DNA of 64,000 nt from Aphanomyces cochlioides. Its lineage: Eukaryota > Oomycota > Saprolegniomycetes > Saprolegniales > Verrucalvaceae. The translations under genes were made by a program, and so were the position numbers. The stretch lies in contig JAHQRK010000013.1 of the NCBI GenBank assembly GCA_019828595.1, positions 372,001 through 436,000 of the forward strand, read 5' to 3'. This document shows positions 10,415-20,576 of the stretch, piece after piece. The notes under the pieces were generated by a model. The model did not search any database, was not told where the DNA came from, and worked only from the letters and a program-made list of their open reading frames with translations. The number at the start of each line of letters is the position of its first letter. Positions within the stretch are counted from its first letter, which is position 1.

Positions 10415-11269
10415 CTAATTATCATTTGCACAACCAGGCCATCCAACATCCAGATGAATTATTTTCATTGTGTCATCGCATGCAATCATTCCAGCCATGC
10501 CATAGTAACCTTTTCTGGAATAGAAATCCTCTCCATTCCTCGATGGCTTGGCATAAACAGGAAACAGAGTACCATCCACAAATCCGACGCAATTATTTAA
10601 TCCATGATTGACAAATACTCTTTGGCTGATTTTCTGACGATTGGGTTTATCGGGCCAAAAGACTACAAACTTTTCCAATGACAAAATGGCCACAATACAA
10701 CGCTTCACAAAAATGTCAACACAACCCTCAGATATGCTAAAATAACGTGATAATATGCCCACACTCCCCCCATTTCCATATCGACCAAGTTTGGACGAGA
10801 ACACTATCAATTGGTCTTGAATAGGAGCTTGATGGAAGTTGCTTTTAGAATGAGAGACAGGATGAGAATGAATAAGAGAGGCTATTCGTAAGAATAGAGG
10901 CTTGGGCAATCTTGTAACTTCTTGGCGAAAACGTTTCTCGTCCAAACCACATATAAATTCAAAGGGAGATGCATGTCGGGGGAGACCATAATTTCGACGT
11001 GCCAAATATCGTGAAGAGATGACGCTACAATATACACCAGCAATGATATTCACGTCTATTTGTCCCTTTAACAAAACAGAAGCATCGTCAGGCTTCACTC
11101 CACAAAAGGACAAAAGAGCATACAGCACAGGTTCACAAGAAAAATCAATTGTAGTTGCATCGTCAGGCCGGGAACCAACCAAACTGGTGCTGGTGGACGT
11201 AAACAACAGCACTAGCATAAATTCGAGGTTCTTGATGAGCTGTTGCCGCTCAGAGAACCTGTCCATCAC
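10415..11269 (-). pseudogene. PIF/Harbinger transposase (DDE_Tnp_4), C-terminally truncated
   Basis: A 284-residue open frame. The middle region (SKLGRYGNGGSVGILSRYF) matches the helical segment before the catalytic domain. The catalytic domain begins with VGFVDGTLFPVY (first Asp) and continues with RKGYYGMAGMIACDD and DVGWPGCANDN (second catalytic region). The frame ends immediately after this, so the third acidic residue and C-terminus are missing. With the truncated ORF1 opposite, this indicates an internally deleted, non-autonomous element. Confidence 0.75.
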
Positions 11270-11426
11270 GGATTAAGTCTTGCAGTCTTCTTGATCCTCA
11301 CCACCAATTCGAGATGACAAGGACGCTTTATGATTGGCAAGAAATTAATCGTTACAAACCGTCAAAATTTCCACCCTTCACCCTTCATCGCTTACATTGA
11401 AACCCCCTGTTATGGTACACTGCAAC

Positions 11427-12355
11427 GCAGGACAAATACGTCAATGGCACGTATTTGTCCTGCTGTACGATCGATCCCACCTCGCTGCGCCAGCCACGCA
11501 TTACAAAGTGTCGTTCGTCAAATGCGAGGATTTCGTGGAATCGTGCGGCCATTGCTTGTGTATATTTGTGGGAAAATGGCGATCCGTAGTTTATTTGCTC
11601 ACTCCCCATCAGCTTGTCATTGTGAATTTACTTTCAAGAAGCTTCAACAACACGCCTTTTCGTATTGGGCTCTAGGACGGTCATTTTTCCATGTGAAACT
11701 TCATTGCTCGCGATTCGACAGCATGAGCACGTTCATGCCACGACATTCGGTGATATTCTTGCTCCAATTCTGAACTCCGTTTCGTCAAACTCGCACGTTG
11801 TGCTTTGTTTTCGATACCGATGGAACCCATCTTGAACAACGCGTAGCTGTTGCGCGTAGAGGACGCAGAACAGCATGGAATGCTTCGTTTCTGTTGGAAG
11901 GAGTGAGCGATGGCAGTGGTCGTGACAGATATCTCGCCAACGACCGTTGCAGCTCAAGCAAGCACAAGTAGTAAGAAACGACATGAGATAGCAGGCTCAT
12001 GCTTTCTCGATGGATCCATTTCTCCAACGAGTCCAGTCGAGACATACACGCCGCGGGTGATTCTGTCGATGACCAGATCAATCGCACGCTATCTTATCTT
12101 ATGGTGCTAAACTTGGTAGAATGTTCAGTCTAATGGCTTCACCGCCTCCCCCTTCCTTCCATTCAATGTGGTTTTGTCGATCGACATTAGAATTGATTTA
12201 TGAGGCTCTCGCCCTCAGCACGGTCAGATTTATTGGACTGCTTGGAGTTTGGTTATACGGTAGCCCATTACTGCGTCCATGGGACTCGACATCCCACGTG
12301 TCATCCCACGTATTACAATGCGAGTCAAGATGAAAACAAAACAGTTGCAACACTC
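11427..12355. other. Intergenic, no supported gene
   Basis: A 15-bp inverted repeat (GCAGGACAAATACGT at 11427-11441 and its complement at 11449-11463) abuts the Harbinger end. Minus-strand frames between 11733 and 12087 contain a few Cys residues but no convincing zinc-finger spacing. Near 12287-12322 is an inverted copy of the short repeat at 6578. Confidence 0.4.
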
Positions 12356-12720
12356 GAGTAAATTCGTTAACCTGAACAGTGTGTGTCGCTGCACAAAAAT
12401 ACTCGAGCTATGCACTGCTTCACGGACAAAGCCCTATACTGCGTGGACGACGTCAGATATTCACCCAGAGAATTTGCACTCTCCGGAGCAAGGCGGAGGT
12501 AGAGTGGTAAGTTTTCTGTGGGCGGATGATGCTGAAGCGGGAGGTCCAAGGTGCACCAAAAAGGGATATCTATGTATTTCCCAGGGGTCAGTTTGACCAT
12601 AAGGCCGTGCCGCCGCCCGGACGAGGCCATCATGCTGATGCTCAAGTTGAGTTACTAGTGCACACACTGTTCAGGTTAACGAATATTATACAGATAGTAT
12701 TCAGGTTAACGAATTTACTC
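12356..12720. mobile_element. MITE, GAGTAAATTCGT family, copy 1
   Basis: Begins GAGTAAATTCGTTAACCTGA and ends with the inverted complement (TCAGGTTAACGAATTTACTC). The interior shares long stretches with the copies at 18819-19194 and 32618-33023 (for example TTCTGTGGGCGGAT and GGTGCACCAAAAAGGG). It has no coding capacity. It is the most diverged of the three copies. Confidence 0.7.
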
Positions 12721-12793
12721 TGCATTATGGTGCTTTCCAGTCAGTGCGTGTTTGTAGCTGCTTGAAGAATCTAATGTGATCACTTTCGGTTGA

Positions 12794-12809
12794 GTACTAT
12801 TAATAGTAC
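12794..12809. repeat. 16-bp perfect palindrome GTACTATTAATAGTAC
   Basis: The same 14-16 bp palindrome occurs at 16979-16994 and, as its 14-bp core, at 18749-18762. The first and last flank the decayed duplicate of the transporter/secreted-gene locus. Confidence 0.6.
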
Positions 12810-12965
12810 AATTATGTAGTTGCTCCTTATATAGTTCGCATGGAAATGAATAACATAGACAGAACAGCAAAGCCAGCTAGAGATAGCTCTAATTCTACGA
12901 ATAGACTCCAACGACAGATATTTGCACTGCCTAATAGCTGATAAGGTAATTTAAGAGGTTGGATC

Positions 12966-13410
12966 AACTGCAATATTTCAACTTTAACGCCCCCAACAAG
13001 GGAACCACGTTCATCGTGCTCTCCATGCTTGTCTCGTTCGGCTACGTCTTGGCGGATTGTGCTGCCGACGCCATGGTCGTCGAATATGCTCAATGTGAAC
13101 CCATTGCGATCCGTGGCCGTGTCCAAACGGCCATCTACACGGTGCGCACTGTCACTGGTATGTTTGCTCTGTGCATCAGTGGCTTTGGCTTGAACGGTGC
13201 CAACTACAAAGGCTCCTTCTCCTTCTCGATGGCCCCCAATGTTCCCTACGGTCTCTGCTTGATCCCGTGTGTGCTGGTCGTCATTTCGACGTTTTGGCTC
13301 GTGGTCGACAAGAAGCACGAAGGTGAACCCGTCCGAGTATACGCGTCGAAGATCTGGGACTTGTTGTAACAACGCGTGGTGTGGCAAATCTGTGCCTTCT
13401 GCTTTGCCGT
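12966..13410 (+). pseudogene. Folate-biopterin transporter fragment (central part)
   Basis: Nearly identical to bases about 1487-1932 of the transporter, starting at LQYFNFNAPNKG and covering helices through VVDKKHEGEPVRVYASKIWDLL. The frame then stops (TAA at 13367-13369, where the gene has CAA). Other differences are few, for example Arg to Cys in YAQCEP, so the copy is recent. Homology ends abruptly where an LTR fragment begins. Confidence 0.85.
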
Positions 13411-14010
13411 GCTTTTCGCCGCTAGAATAGGGGGTGGAAGGTTTCAGATCGCCTGGGGCTTTTAGGCGATCCAGATGCGAACGAAGGTAATGGGAAGGCA
13501 CTGCTGTAGGTTGAAAGTCCACAGTAGTCGACCGCTGCACGGAAAGAACGGTGGAGTGGACCGGGAAGGGGGTTGGTTGCTCGGTTGCCCACGAGCTACG
13601 CCTAGCGTTGACTGGTGTTTTGGTGAGAGCGATTGACGGTGCGGGTTTTCGACAGTCCCACGGAACTCCTGCAAACTTCTTGGCGCTAAGACTCTCTCGA
13701 CGGGACGCCACAATCTTCGAGGTTCATTCAACGTCAGCCAAAAAGAGCTCTGAAATACTTGCTTCTCCCCTCTTTGCTACTGCTAACCTCGCACGAATTG
13801 CTCAGTCCTTGTTCCTCGATTGGTTTCTTGGCCTTGACCATTCTCGCAATTGGTCATAAGTCTCGACAACACCCCGCTGCAGACTGTTCTGTACAGGCCC
13901 CCGTCTGGTCGGCCCACCTTTATGGGTGGGTGTTGCGCTGGCTCGCTGCACTCGGCCTTTTTTCATTCGGGCTGCATACGGCTTGGCCAAAATCCCTCGA
14001 CAATCAGGCA
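13411..14010 (-). repeat. Truncated solo LTR of the chromovirus family
   Basis: About 600 bp similar to the LTR at 29301-29939 in the same orientation. Shared landmarks include GGGGGTGGAAGGTT, TTGACCGCTGC, GCCCACGAGCTACGCCTAGC and the terminal GACAATCAGGCA (compare GACAATCCGGCA). The end corresponding to TGTGGGATGG is missing, replaced directly by transporter sequence. No internal retroelement sequence is attached. Confidence 0.75.
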
Positions 14011-14225
14011 CCAAAATCCACTCGTTGTCTGCTGCGATTGGCGCCCGTCCGCCAATAAAATCCTCCCCCGTTCGTCAGATAATGCGTTGGATCGGTTACG
14101 CGAGTGGCGGCTCGCTTTGCCACAAACCACCCCTGGCACATCGTGACGTTACGGTCACAAACGGCTGTCAACCGACGAGCGACGCTCTCTGGGCTTCACT
14201 TCATTGGTCCACAAGCGCTTTTGAC

Positions 14226-15296
14226 ATGGAGGTCAGCTTCAACAGTCATCGTCCACACTCGTATCTGTCAAGCGACTCTTCAGACCTCGAGCCAAAACGA
14301 TCGTTCACAGCCAGTCGCAAACCACAAGTCGTACGCCGCAAGGATGAAGCCATCCGAGACAAAATGAACAATGGGTTGCCATCGCCACAGCCAATCGAGT
14401 CATCGTCGCATGGACCAGGCTCCCCACAGGATGTGTCATCGGTAGCGCCGCTTTCCCGGATTTTCTTGGTGTCAGGCAAGTTGGGAGACACCGTCAACTC
14501 GCCAGAGCACTCTGCACTGCCGCAGGACAACGAGTCGGACGATGAGACTCCATTCGACGTTGGCACGCCTGGACCGTCCAGCAATGATCCCGTCGAGGAG
14601 CTCAAGAACCAGGTCAACCACATCAATCACTTTCTGGCGCGGCTAGACAAACAGGACGCGGCCATCATTGAGATAAACGACCGAGTGACGACGCAAACCA
14701 CCACCGCGGAGCAACTCAACGGCCGCCTCACCCGGCAAAAGGCATCCATCGACAGCGTGGCAAATATCGTGGTCCATTATGGAAGGGCTGTAGTTAAACT
14801 TGCAGCCGATCTCAACAGCCTTCGACTCGCCGTACAATCACAGGGGCGCTCGCCACGCCGCCGTCCAGACGTCGAACTGTGTGGCATGCTAACGAACAAA
14901 GGCCATCCTTGTTGCAATTCCTTGGCGCACTGCCCCTATCGTCAGTCCGGGATGCATCCAGCCCACCCACCTGACAGCCATCATCTTCACAGACTGAATC
15001 TTCACCAGGCGAGCCAACAGAACAGCCATCATAGTCAATTTCTTGAACAACATGACATTTCTTCGCTTTCTTCATTTCTCTTTCATCGTCGTCGTTGTTC
15101 ATTATCCTTTGACCATGGCCCTCAACAACCAGGAGAACACAGATCGGCTGCGCTAGGTGATTGCCACCGCCAACCAGCAGCTGGAGCAAGCACTTCAAAC
15201 CTTCCATCTCCACTTGGACGACCACAAAACCGAGGTGCACGCACGCATTCGCGAGGCTCACCACCAGCAAGACACGTTCAGTCACACAATTGCTGA
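14226..15296 (+). CDS. Hypothetical Ser-rich coiled-coil protein with Cys/His cluster
   Basis: The open frame runs from inside the LTR fragment. I place the start at the ATG at 14226, after the LTR homology ends. The first ~130 residues are Ser/Pro-rich and acidic, followed by a likely coiled coil (VEELKNQVNHINHFLARLD). A short Cys-rich motif follows, CGMLTNKGHPCCN plus CPYR. This resembles small C-x-x-T-x-x-G-x-PC zinc-binding segments seen in oomycete repetitive ORFs. The last ~100 residues are His/Ser/Arg-rich and may be readthrough. It could be the gag-like protein of an unclassified element or a decayed host gene. I do not recognise a family. Confidence 0.4.
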   Translation: MEVSFNSHRPHSYLSSDSSDLEPKRSFTASRKPQVVRRKDEAIRDKMNNGLPSPQPIESSSHGPGSPQDVSSVAPLSRIFLVSGKLGDTVNSPEHSALPQDNESDDETPFDVGTPGPSSNDPVEELKNQVNHINHFLARLDKQDAAIIEINDRVTTQTTTAEQLNGRLTRQKASIDSVANIVVHYGRAVVKLAADLNSLRLAVQSQGRSPRRRPDVELCGMLTNKGHPCCNSLAHCPYRQSGMHPAHPPDSHHLHRLNLHQASQQNSHHSQFLEQHDISSLSSFLFHRRRCSLSFDHGPQQPGEHRSAALGDCHRQPAAGASTSNLPSPLGRPQNRGARTHSRGSPPARHVQSHNC

Positions 15297-15549
15297 GCAC
15301 GCTCAAATCTTTCGTCAGCTGCAGCACCAGATCATGCAGAAGGACCGAGATGTTCGCCGGTTGCAAGAAAGCCATACCGAACTTGCCCAGGGCGTCATGC
15401 GGCTGAGCGAGTTGCTGGCGCAGCACTTGAAGCGGTATCCTCTGGACCATCGTGATGCCAATCGTGATATGAGGGAGCATATGGGTGCGTCGTGCTCGGG
15501 GGTCACACCAGGGGATTTGTCGAACGTGCCATCTTGCTCCCACTACTAG
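15114..15549 (+). pseudogene. Coiled-coil ORF interrupted by TAG
   Basis: ATG at 15114 gives MALNNQENTDRLR, then TAG at 15153-15155, and the same frame continues without further stops to 15549. The continuation is strongly heptad-like (ANQQLEQALQTFHLHLDD and QIFRQLQHQIMQKDRDVRRL). A single nonsense change probably split one coiled-coil gene. It overlaps the doubtful end of the upstream ORF and may be its continuation after a frameshift. Confidence 0.4.
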
Positions 15550-15734
15550 GACGTGTGCCCCTTCGGGTATAGCTACCACATCGATGGCTATGGCCCTCGC
15601 ATTGACTTCCCCACCCTGCTACTTGACTAATCAGCTCGCTTGATACGCTAGGAGTCTTCATTGCATTATTTCATTGGCCGATAATACAGAGCGTTTGTCG
15701 ATTGATTTTATGAGTCAGTATGTTCGCGGATTCT

Positions 15735-16100
15735 GTGCACCGTCCTCGCTAGCCAACTGAACGATGCCATCAAAGGGTCTGACGGAGCCAAGCCATCAGA
15801 CTCACAGTCCAACCGACTCGCTTCCCAGCTGGTCACCTTGTCGTCTCTGCAAGCTCCCAGTCCAACCGACTCGCTTCCCAGCTGGTCACCTTGTCGTCTC
15901 TGCAAGCTGCCTTGGCCATAGCTGCGTCAGAGCTCACCACCGAGCTTGGAGACCATGCTCGGCGCCTTCAAGAGGCTTTCCATCGTGCTGCCTCCTCGAT
16001 GACCGACCTCCATTCGCTTACGCACACAGCCGTGGATAGTTGGTGTTTGTTCCATTTGAAGGAACGCAAAATTCTTCACTTGAGGATTCCACAATTCTGA
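15735..16100 (+). pseudogene. Helical ORF frameshifted by a 53-bp tandem duplication
   Basis: A frame reading SQLNDAIKGSDGAKPSDS and then NRLASQLVTLSSLQA is followed by a second copy of the same 53 bp (units start at 15805 and 15858). Because 53 is not a multiple of three, the duplication shifts the frame. After it the helix-rich reading continues as ALAIAASELTTELGDHARRL to a stop at 16098. Collapsing one unit restores one continuous frame. Like the two ORFs before it, it appears to be part of a decaying coiled-coil gene cluster. Confidence 0.4.
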
Positions 16101-16353
16101 TTGGCTGATCGATTCCTGTATCGATTTCATCAAAATACAAAATTTGTATTGTTACATACACTCTAAATTTGACCGGGGTGAGAAATGTATCTATTTTTCC
16201 AAAGCAATTTGAAATTTATAGCCAATCAGAATCCTTCTTGACAAAACACACGCAAAACACACATTCAAAACTTAACTTTATTGAATACTTTCATATTACA
16301 GTACATGAGAACTCACTAGACCTGAATAGTATTTGAGAATATCTCAATTTTTA

Positions 16354-16902
16354 GGGCGTGTCTGGATGCCACCAAAAATGGCATAAAAATGCCAAAAAAT
16401 GCCATAATTCGAAATATGCCATAATTTTCAATTTTGACTGTCTGGATGCCACCTTCTCAAAGATTTTTTTGTCAGAATTTTCTGGAGTTTTGGCCAAATT
16501 ATGCCATAAAAAAAATGGACCAAATTGGTCTAATTTATTTATGACATATTTTCGTCATGAACGCACTGATCGAGTCAAGCTTGAGATTCAGCTTGTCATC
16601 TCTACAAAAATACACGCACACACTATATATTATCACTGTTGCATGTTCTAACACTCTGAGAAGCGACAGTGATCGAGCCTTGCTCATCTCTGGCTCATTT
16701 CAAAGTTTCCGGTAGGAAGTGACTGACACAGCAGTATGACAACAATCGTAATGTTGAAGGCCACAAGTTGTGGCATCCAGACAAATAACAAATTCTCCAA
16801 CTATTCCATTTTAAATTGTGAATTTGGAACTTTGGAAAATTTTTGCAAAATGTCATTTCAGTTTTATGGAATAAAAAAATTGATGGGCATCCAGACCAGC
16901 CC
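16354..16902. mobile_element. MITE with TTA target duplication (PIF/Harbinger-like)
   Basis: Termini GGGCGTGTCTGGATGCC and GGGCATCCAGACCAGCCC are inverted repeats, flanked on both sides by TTA (16351-16353 and 16903-16905), the 3-bp target typical of PIF/Harbinger. The interior is AT-rich and non-coding. It carries further subterminal copies of GTCTGGATGCC (about 16439) and its complement (about 16772). Confidence 0.8.
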
Positions 16903-17346
16903 TTAGTCAAAAGTACAAATTTCATTGAAAAAGACAATACAATTTCACAAGTTTTGGCGAAAAAGACAATGAAATACAGTACTATTAATAGTACTACGTA
17001 CAGCTGTAGTGTATACTACGTAGTAATTAAAGAGGTATTGGAGACTCCTTGGGGGGTGGAGGAAATGGCACACACTTCAGGTTGACAGTCAGACCCAGAA
17101 CAACCAGAGTACCGCCATGGTGACCTCACGAAATCCGTTAGAGACTGTGTGAGATACGACTGTTACTTGTAGCAATGCCAGTCAAGGCAAGATACGAGAG
17201 AATACAGTAGAGCTAACGTTGTCGTGGTTCACGTAACAAATTGCGGAGAATCCGTCATGGTGAAAAGAATTTCGTCATCGTGGATATAAATGCTAAAGGA
17301 ATCCTGTGGCGCACGATGGCCATGGTTCGTTTTACGTGCTCGCCAT

Positions 17347-17682
17347 TCAATAGGGCGAGTGCCTTCCGCCACGACGCCCACCGCCACGGGGACCGCGGGG
17401 CACACCATATTGGCCACCTTCACGACGGGGAGAGCGCGCTCTGTCACGATCACGAGAGGGGGCGCGCGGCATGCCATTTGGTTCACGTCGTCTTGGGGGC
17501 GACTCTTGTCGGAACCGCCCACTTCCACCCGGCATGGATCCGCGAGAACCGGACCGCCCTGGACCATCACTTAGACTTCTTGGACTGGTCTCGATTGATT
17601 CAAGTCCCCGTGTCGTCATCGAAGGACTCGATGCAGTGGCCACCGCGATGAGAGCAACAACAAGAGCAAGAAGAGAACGCAT
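17347..17682 (-). CDS. Secreted Ser/Pro/Arg/Gly-rich protein (intact paralogue)
   Basis: Predicted 111 residues beginning MRSLLALVVALIAVATASS, a standard signal peptide with a likely cleavage after TAS. The mature protein is short, basic and low-complexity: GRSGSRGSMPGGSGR, PPRRREPNG, SRDRDRARSPRR and a C-terminal GPRGGGRRGGRHSPY. A longer frame opens nine codons upstream, but the chosen Met gives the better signal peptide. It is the working-looking member of a family whose other copies (2985-3374 and 18405-18690) are broken. No domain is recognised. The Arg/Ser dipeptides could suggest nucleic-acid or polyanion binding, but the signal peptide argues for export. Confidence 0.65.
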   Translation of the reverse strand: MRSLLALVVALIAVATASSPSMTTRGLESIETSPRSLSDGPGRSGSRGSMPGGSGRFRQESPPRRREPNGMPRAPSRDRDRARSPRREGGQYGVPRGPRGGGRRGGRHSPY

Positions 17683-18200
17683 GGGCAAGAAAAATTCCAG
17701 AATGACCACGCGATAGTCGGACCCATTTCGTCACGCTAAGTGCACCCAAAACCATTCTCAAGCGATGACAAGAAAGGTCAAGAAGCAGCGACGGCGTTGC
17801 TCGTTGTTACTGGAATGACTACGGCTAATGGACTCGTCGCGCGAGTCCAAATACGTACCAGACCGACTTTCATTGCCATGCTGTCGTTGCCGTTCAGCGT
17901 ACTTGCTACTGCTGTTTGAAATGCAAGCAGAAATATCTCTCCTCGCCGCGAATGCTGCAATACTGATGAGCGCTCCAGTGCGATGTCCCCTTCTGTCCCT
18001 CGACGTGAAGAGAACCTCTGGCAGAGGTGCACTCGTCCAACCTCTCAGTCTGTCATGGCGCATGACGTTTTCCATGAAACTTCGTCAACTAACGTTACGC
18101 AGATCCAACCACAAACCCAAATGAAATTTGTTTCCAGTGCCTTGGTGATGACAGTCCCCTGCATCGTTGAACGCACACCTTCACGGGGGGTCCTTTGACG
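17683..18200. other. Duplicated flank and intergenic sequence
   Basis: The first ~130 bp are homologous to 3375-3520. Open frames between 17758 and 18198 lack domains and overlap on both strands. No gene supported. Confidence 0.4.
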
Positions 18201-18370
18201 GATCAAGTACCAACGCGTGTCGCTGATGTCAGATCGTGTCGTTGGTCGGTTTGCTCTTGTTGCCTCCTCAACGTCCTCAAATCCAAAATCTGAAGAAGAA
18301 GGGCCAACACAGCAAGGTCGCTGCTGTGATTGAGGGTTTCTTTGCTATCCTGTTGTTTGCCACGTCGAGC
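18201..18370 (+). pseudogene. Folate-biopterin transporter fragment (3' part, internally deleted)
   Basis: Starts with sequence matching the gene around 2208 (GATCAAGTACCAACG), jumps over about 200 bp, and continues as SLVGLLLLPPQRPQIQ, KKKGQHSKVAAVI, matching 2455-2590. A short deletion follows, then homology ends near 18370. With 12966-13410 it is the second surviving piece of a duplicated transporter copy, now separated by about 4.8 kb of other sequence. Confidence 0.8.
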
Positions 18371-18404
18371 GAGCCTTGTGTCCGTGCGACGTTCTTGGTT
18401 CGTT

Positions 18405-18690
18405 TTATTTCCTCGCCATTTAACGGGAGACTGTCGTCCACGGGGAGAGAGCGGCACAAGACGTCGGAACGGATTACGTTGGGAGTGCCAGGTGTATCTC
18501 GTCGGCCACCCGAGGCCCCATCGGTTCAAGATACATCCAATCTGGGAGGAGCCACTGTATTCTCTTTGCCTTCGCCTTTATCGCGAGCGCTTCCTTGACT
18601 GTCTTCGATTGATCCAGGTCCGGACATGTGATAGAAGGACTCGAAGCGGTGGAGATGCATGGCGAGGGAAATTCCAGAATGACCACGAGT
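18405..18690 (-). pseudogene. Third, decayed copy of the secreted Ser/Pro/Arg/Gly-rich gene
   Basis: Minus-strand sequence aligns at the DNA level with 17330-17700 (for example TTGGTTCGTTTTA...TCGCCATT at the 3' end and GGAATTTTC/GGAATTTCC at the 5' end). The reading is scrambled: MVILEF matches the intact copy's upstream frame, the signal-peptide core is deleted, and only TASSPS remains before frames diverge. It lies tail-to-tail beside a transporter 3' fragment, the same arrangement as 2691/2985. Confidence 0.6.
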
Positions 18691-18818
18691 TATGGGATCC
18701 GCTCGGCATTGCGGCTTTCCAGCCGCACCCAAACCTCACTCAAGCGACTACTATTAATAGTACAAGATGTAATTCCTTGTTGTCAGCAACGTTCATCGCA
18801 GTAACTTCGATATCTCGG

Positions 18819-19194
18819 GAGTAAATTCGTCAACCTGAACACTATCCGGATGATATTCGTCATTGTGTCTCTACGAATCACGAGACTAGACTGCCTCCTA
18901 ACTCAATTTGAGCATCAACATAGTTCCATTAACTGGTCTCACTTATGGTCAAATTGCCTCCTGGTCTGATGAGAGAAAATGTATAGACCCTTTTTGGTGC
19001 ACTGTGGGGGCTCCCTCCTCCGCATCATCCGCCCACAGAAATTTTTTCACTCGACCTCCGCTTTGCTCCGGTGAGTGCAATTTTTTGGGTGAATTTCTGA
19101 CATCCTCCGCGCAATTGAAGGCTTTGCCATTGAAGTAATGCGTTGCTCGAGTGTTATTGCGCAGCGACACATTGTTGGGTTAACGAATTTCATC
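18819..19194. mobile_element. MITE, GAGTAAATTCGT family, copy 2 (truncated end)
   Basis: Begins GAGTAAATTCGTCAACCTGA and is a close inverted counterpart of 32618-33023 along its length. The far terminal repeat is cut after TTAACGAATTTCATC, exactly where the LTR-like repeat at 19196 starts. Confidence 0.75.
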
Positions 19195-19195
19195 A

Positions 19196-19418
19196 GAGCG
19201 TGCACAAAAGATCACGAGCCGGTAAGAGCGGCACGGCATGCCTGCGCACTTTCTACTTATGTAATGCGAAGTCGCAAGAAGCTTTAGGCGACAGCTGAAG
19301 CTCGATATAGAGAGAAAGACTTGAATATACGATCACGGTCTTGATACCCTCAAACAAAGGACACTTGCCGTATCTCGCTTCCGACCTTAACATTCCTCAA
19401 TAACTAAATAACCAAACA
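19196..19418 (-). repeat. 223-bp LTR-like dispersed repeat, copy 1
   Basis: An almost identical inverted copy lies at 29947-30169, also 223 bp. In minus orientation it starts TGTTTGGTTATTTAG and ends TTTTGTGCACGCTC. The TG start and compact size suggest a solo LTR or similar terminal element, but no CA end or coding region is visible. It abuts the MITE copy on its right side. Confidence 0.65.
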
Positions 19419-20105
19419 TTACATAGGATACCGTAGCTCAACCTTTGTTGTAGGTATATAATCTAACCACTGTTTGACTTGGTTCATATTCGTCTCGTGA
19501 TGAATAGACCATGAGACGAGTATGAACAGAGTCAAACCGTGGTAATGCAAACTGCGTCGTCAGACTGCATTTCATATCTCTATACATGTGCGCAGTATTG
19601 AGCAACCCCACTGAGTAAGGTGCTTGACGCTATCTAGCAATGCTGATACCTTTGCCATGAAACAGGTAACGTTATTCGCGACACACAATCATGATAGTGT
19701 ATAATTTAAAAAGCGATTCGTTCGGCATTAGAATAGTACACGTTACGTCTGAGCTGGATACAAGCTCATGGTGTTTGCTCACGGGGATGGTGCTCGCAAA
19801 GTTTCAACTTGGCGGAACAGCGAGATCTCAAATCAATTCAAATTCAGCCAATTAAAATTAAAAGTTACTTTGATTCGTCAAAATCGAAATGTAGGCAATC
19901 TGTTCCTACGATTTCCAATCACAATACAATAATGGACTGTCTTTTCTTGCACTTGGTATCTCCGCATCGCCTCATGACATTGTGACGATTCCCTCTACTG
20001 CACACCACGAGTCGATGAGAGCTCCTGTGCGCAGACCGCAAAAATTTGCGGAAATCTGAAACCCCAAAACCGCTAGCAATTTCCGCAAAATGAATATCCG
20101 TGTCA
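19419..20105. other. Intergenic, no supported gene
   Basis: AT-rich. Contains a near-palindromic pair around 19475-19540 (GTTTGACTTGGTTCATA... and TATGAACAGAGTCAAAC). Near 20045 the sequence AAATTTGCGGAAATCTG recurs at about 24462. No coding evidence. Confidence 0.4.
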
Positions 20106-20130
20106 CGACCGGGGCCTTAGGCCCCGGTCG
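20106..20130. repeat. Perfect GC-rich hairpin (11-bp arms, TTA loop)
   Basis: CGACCGGGGCC, TTA, GGCCCCGGTCG. It is perfectly self-complementary and sits about 450 bp upstream of the pogo-like transposase frame. It could be a terminus or regulatory structure of that element, or unrelated. Confidence 0.6.
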
Positions 20131-20576
20131 CTGAATGACATCATGCTGATTAACATGAAAGTTATCCGGACTCTTTTTTCACATTTTTTGCAAAAAAAAT
20201 CTCACGAAACATTTTTTCGTTTTTCTTGAAAATGTGTCTCAAGCAGGAACGGACTTTTTCAGGTGAGCACGCCTGGAAAAAGTCGTTCATGCTTAAGTTT
20301 TCGAACGTGGTATGAACACAGCATGAATGGCCTTATTATCCGGAAATTTGTTCAATTGACCAATCAATATAATAAGGAGTTGGCCGCCTGCAGTATCCAC
20401 CGCATAGCTAAGAAGAGTTACTTGTTCTTTGAAACAGTTTGGAGCATGGATAATTTCCCAGCAGCCACTCTTTAAATACTGGTAGACAGATCAATGAGTC
20501 CAACAGAGATGTCGAGGACGAAGTCTATGAGTACTGGAAAAAGCTGAGGGACGACGATATAGCAATTAGCACCAAC

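Larger units (their letters stand above)
10168..11426. mobile_element. PIF/Harbinger-type element with terminal inverted repeats
   Basis: Arms of about 55 bp (10168-10222 and 11371-11426) are inverted copies beginning GTTGCAGTGTACCAT and containing GGGGGTTTCAATGTAA and GATGAAGGGTGAAGGGTGG, with a few mismatches. Between them lie a truncated Myb-like ORF on the plus strand and a C-terminally truncated DDE transposase on the minus strand, in the convergent order common for this superfamily. I could not identify a TWA target duplication, so the outer limits are approximate. Just outside the right end is a separate 15-bp inverted repeat (11427-11463). Confidence 0.7.

Noticed and set aside
11733..12087. 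Possible FYVE-like zinc finger on the minus strand
   Set aside because: A few Cys and His residues appear only in mixed frames and without the family's spacing.
12827..13711. 294-codon minus-strand ORF
   Set aside because: Antisense to the transporter fragment and LTR fragment; a shadow that also mirrors the antisense of the main transporter gene.
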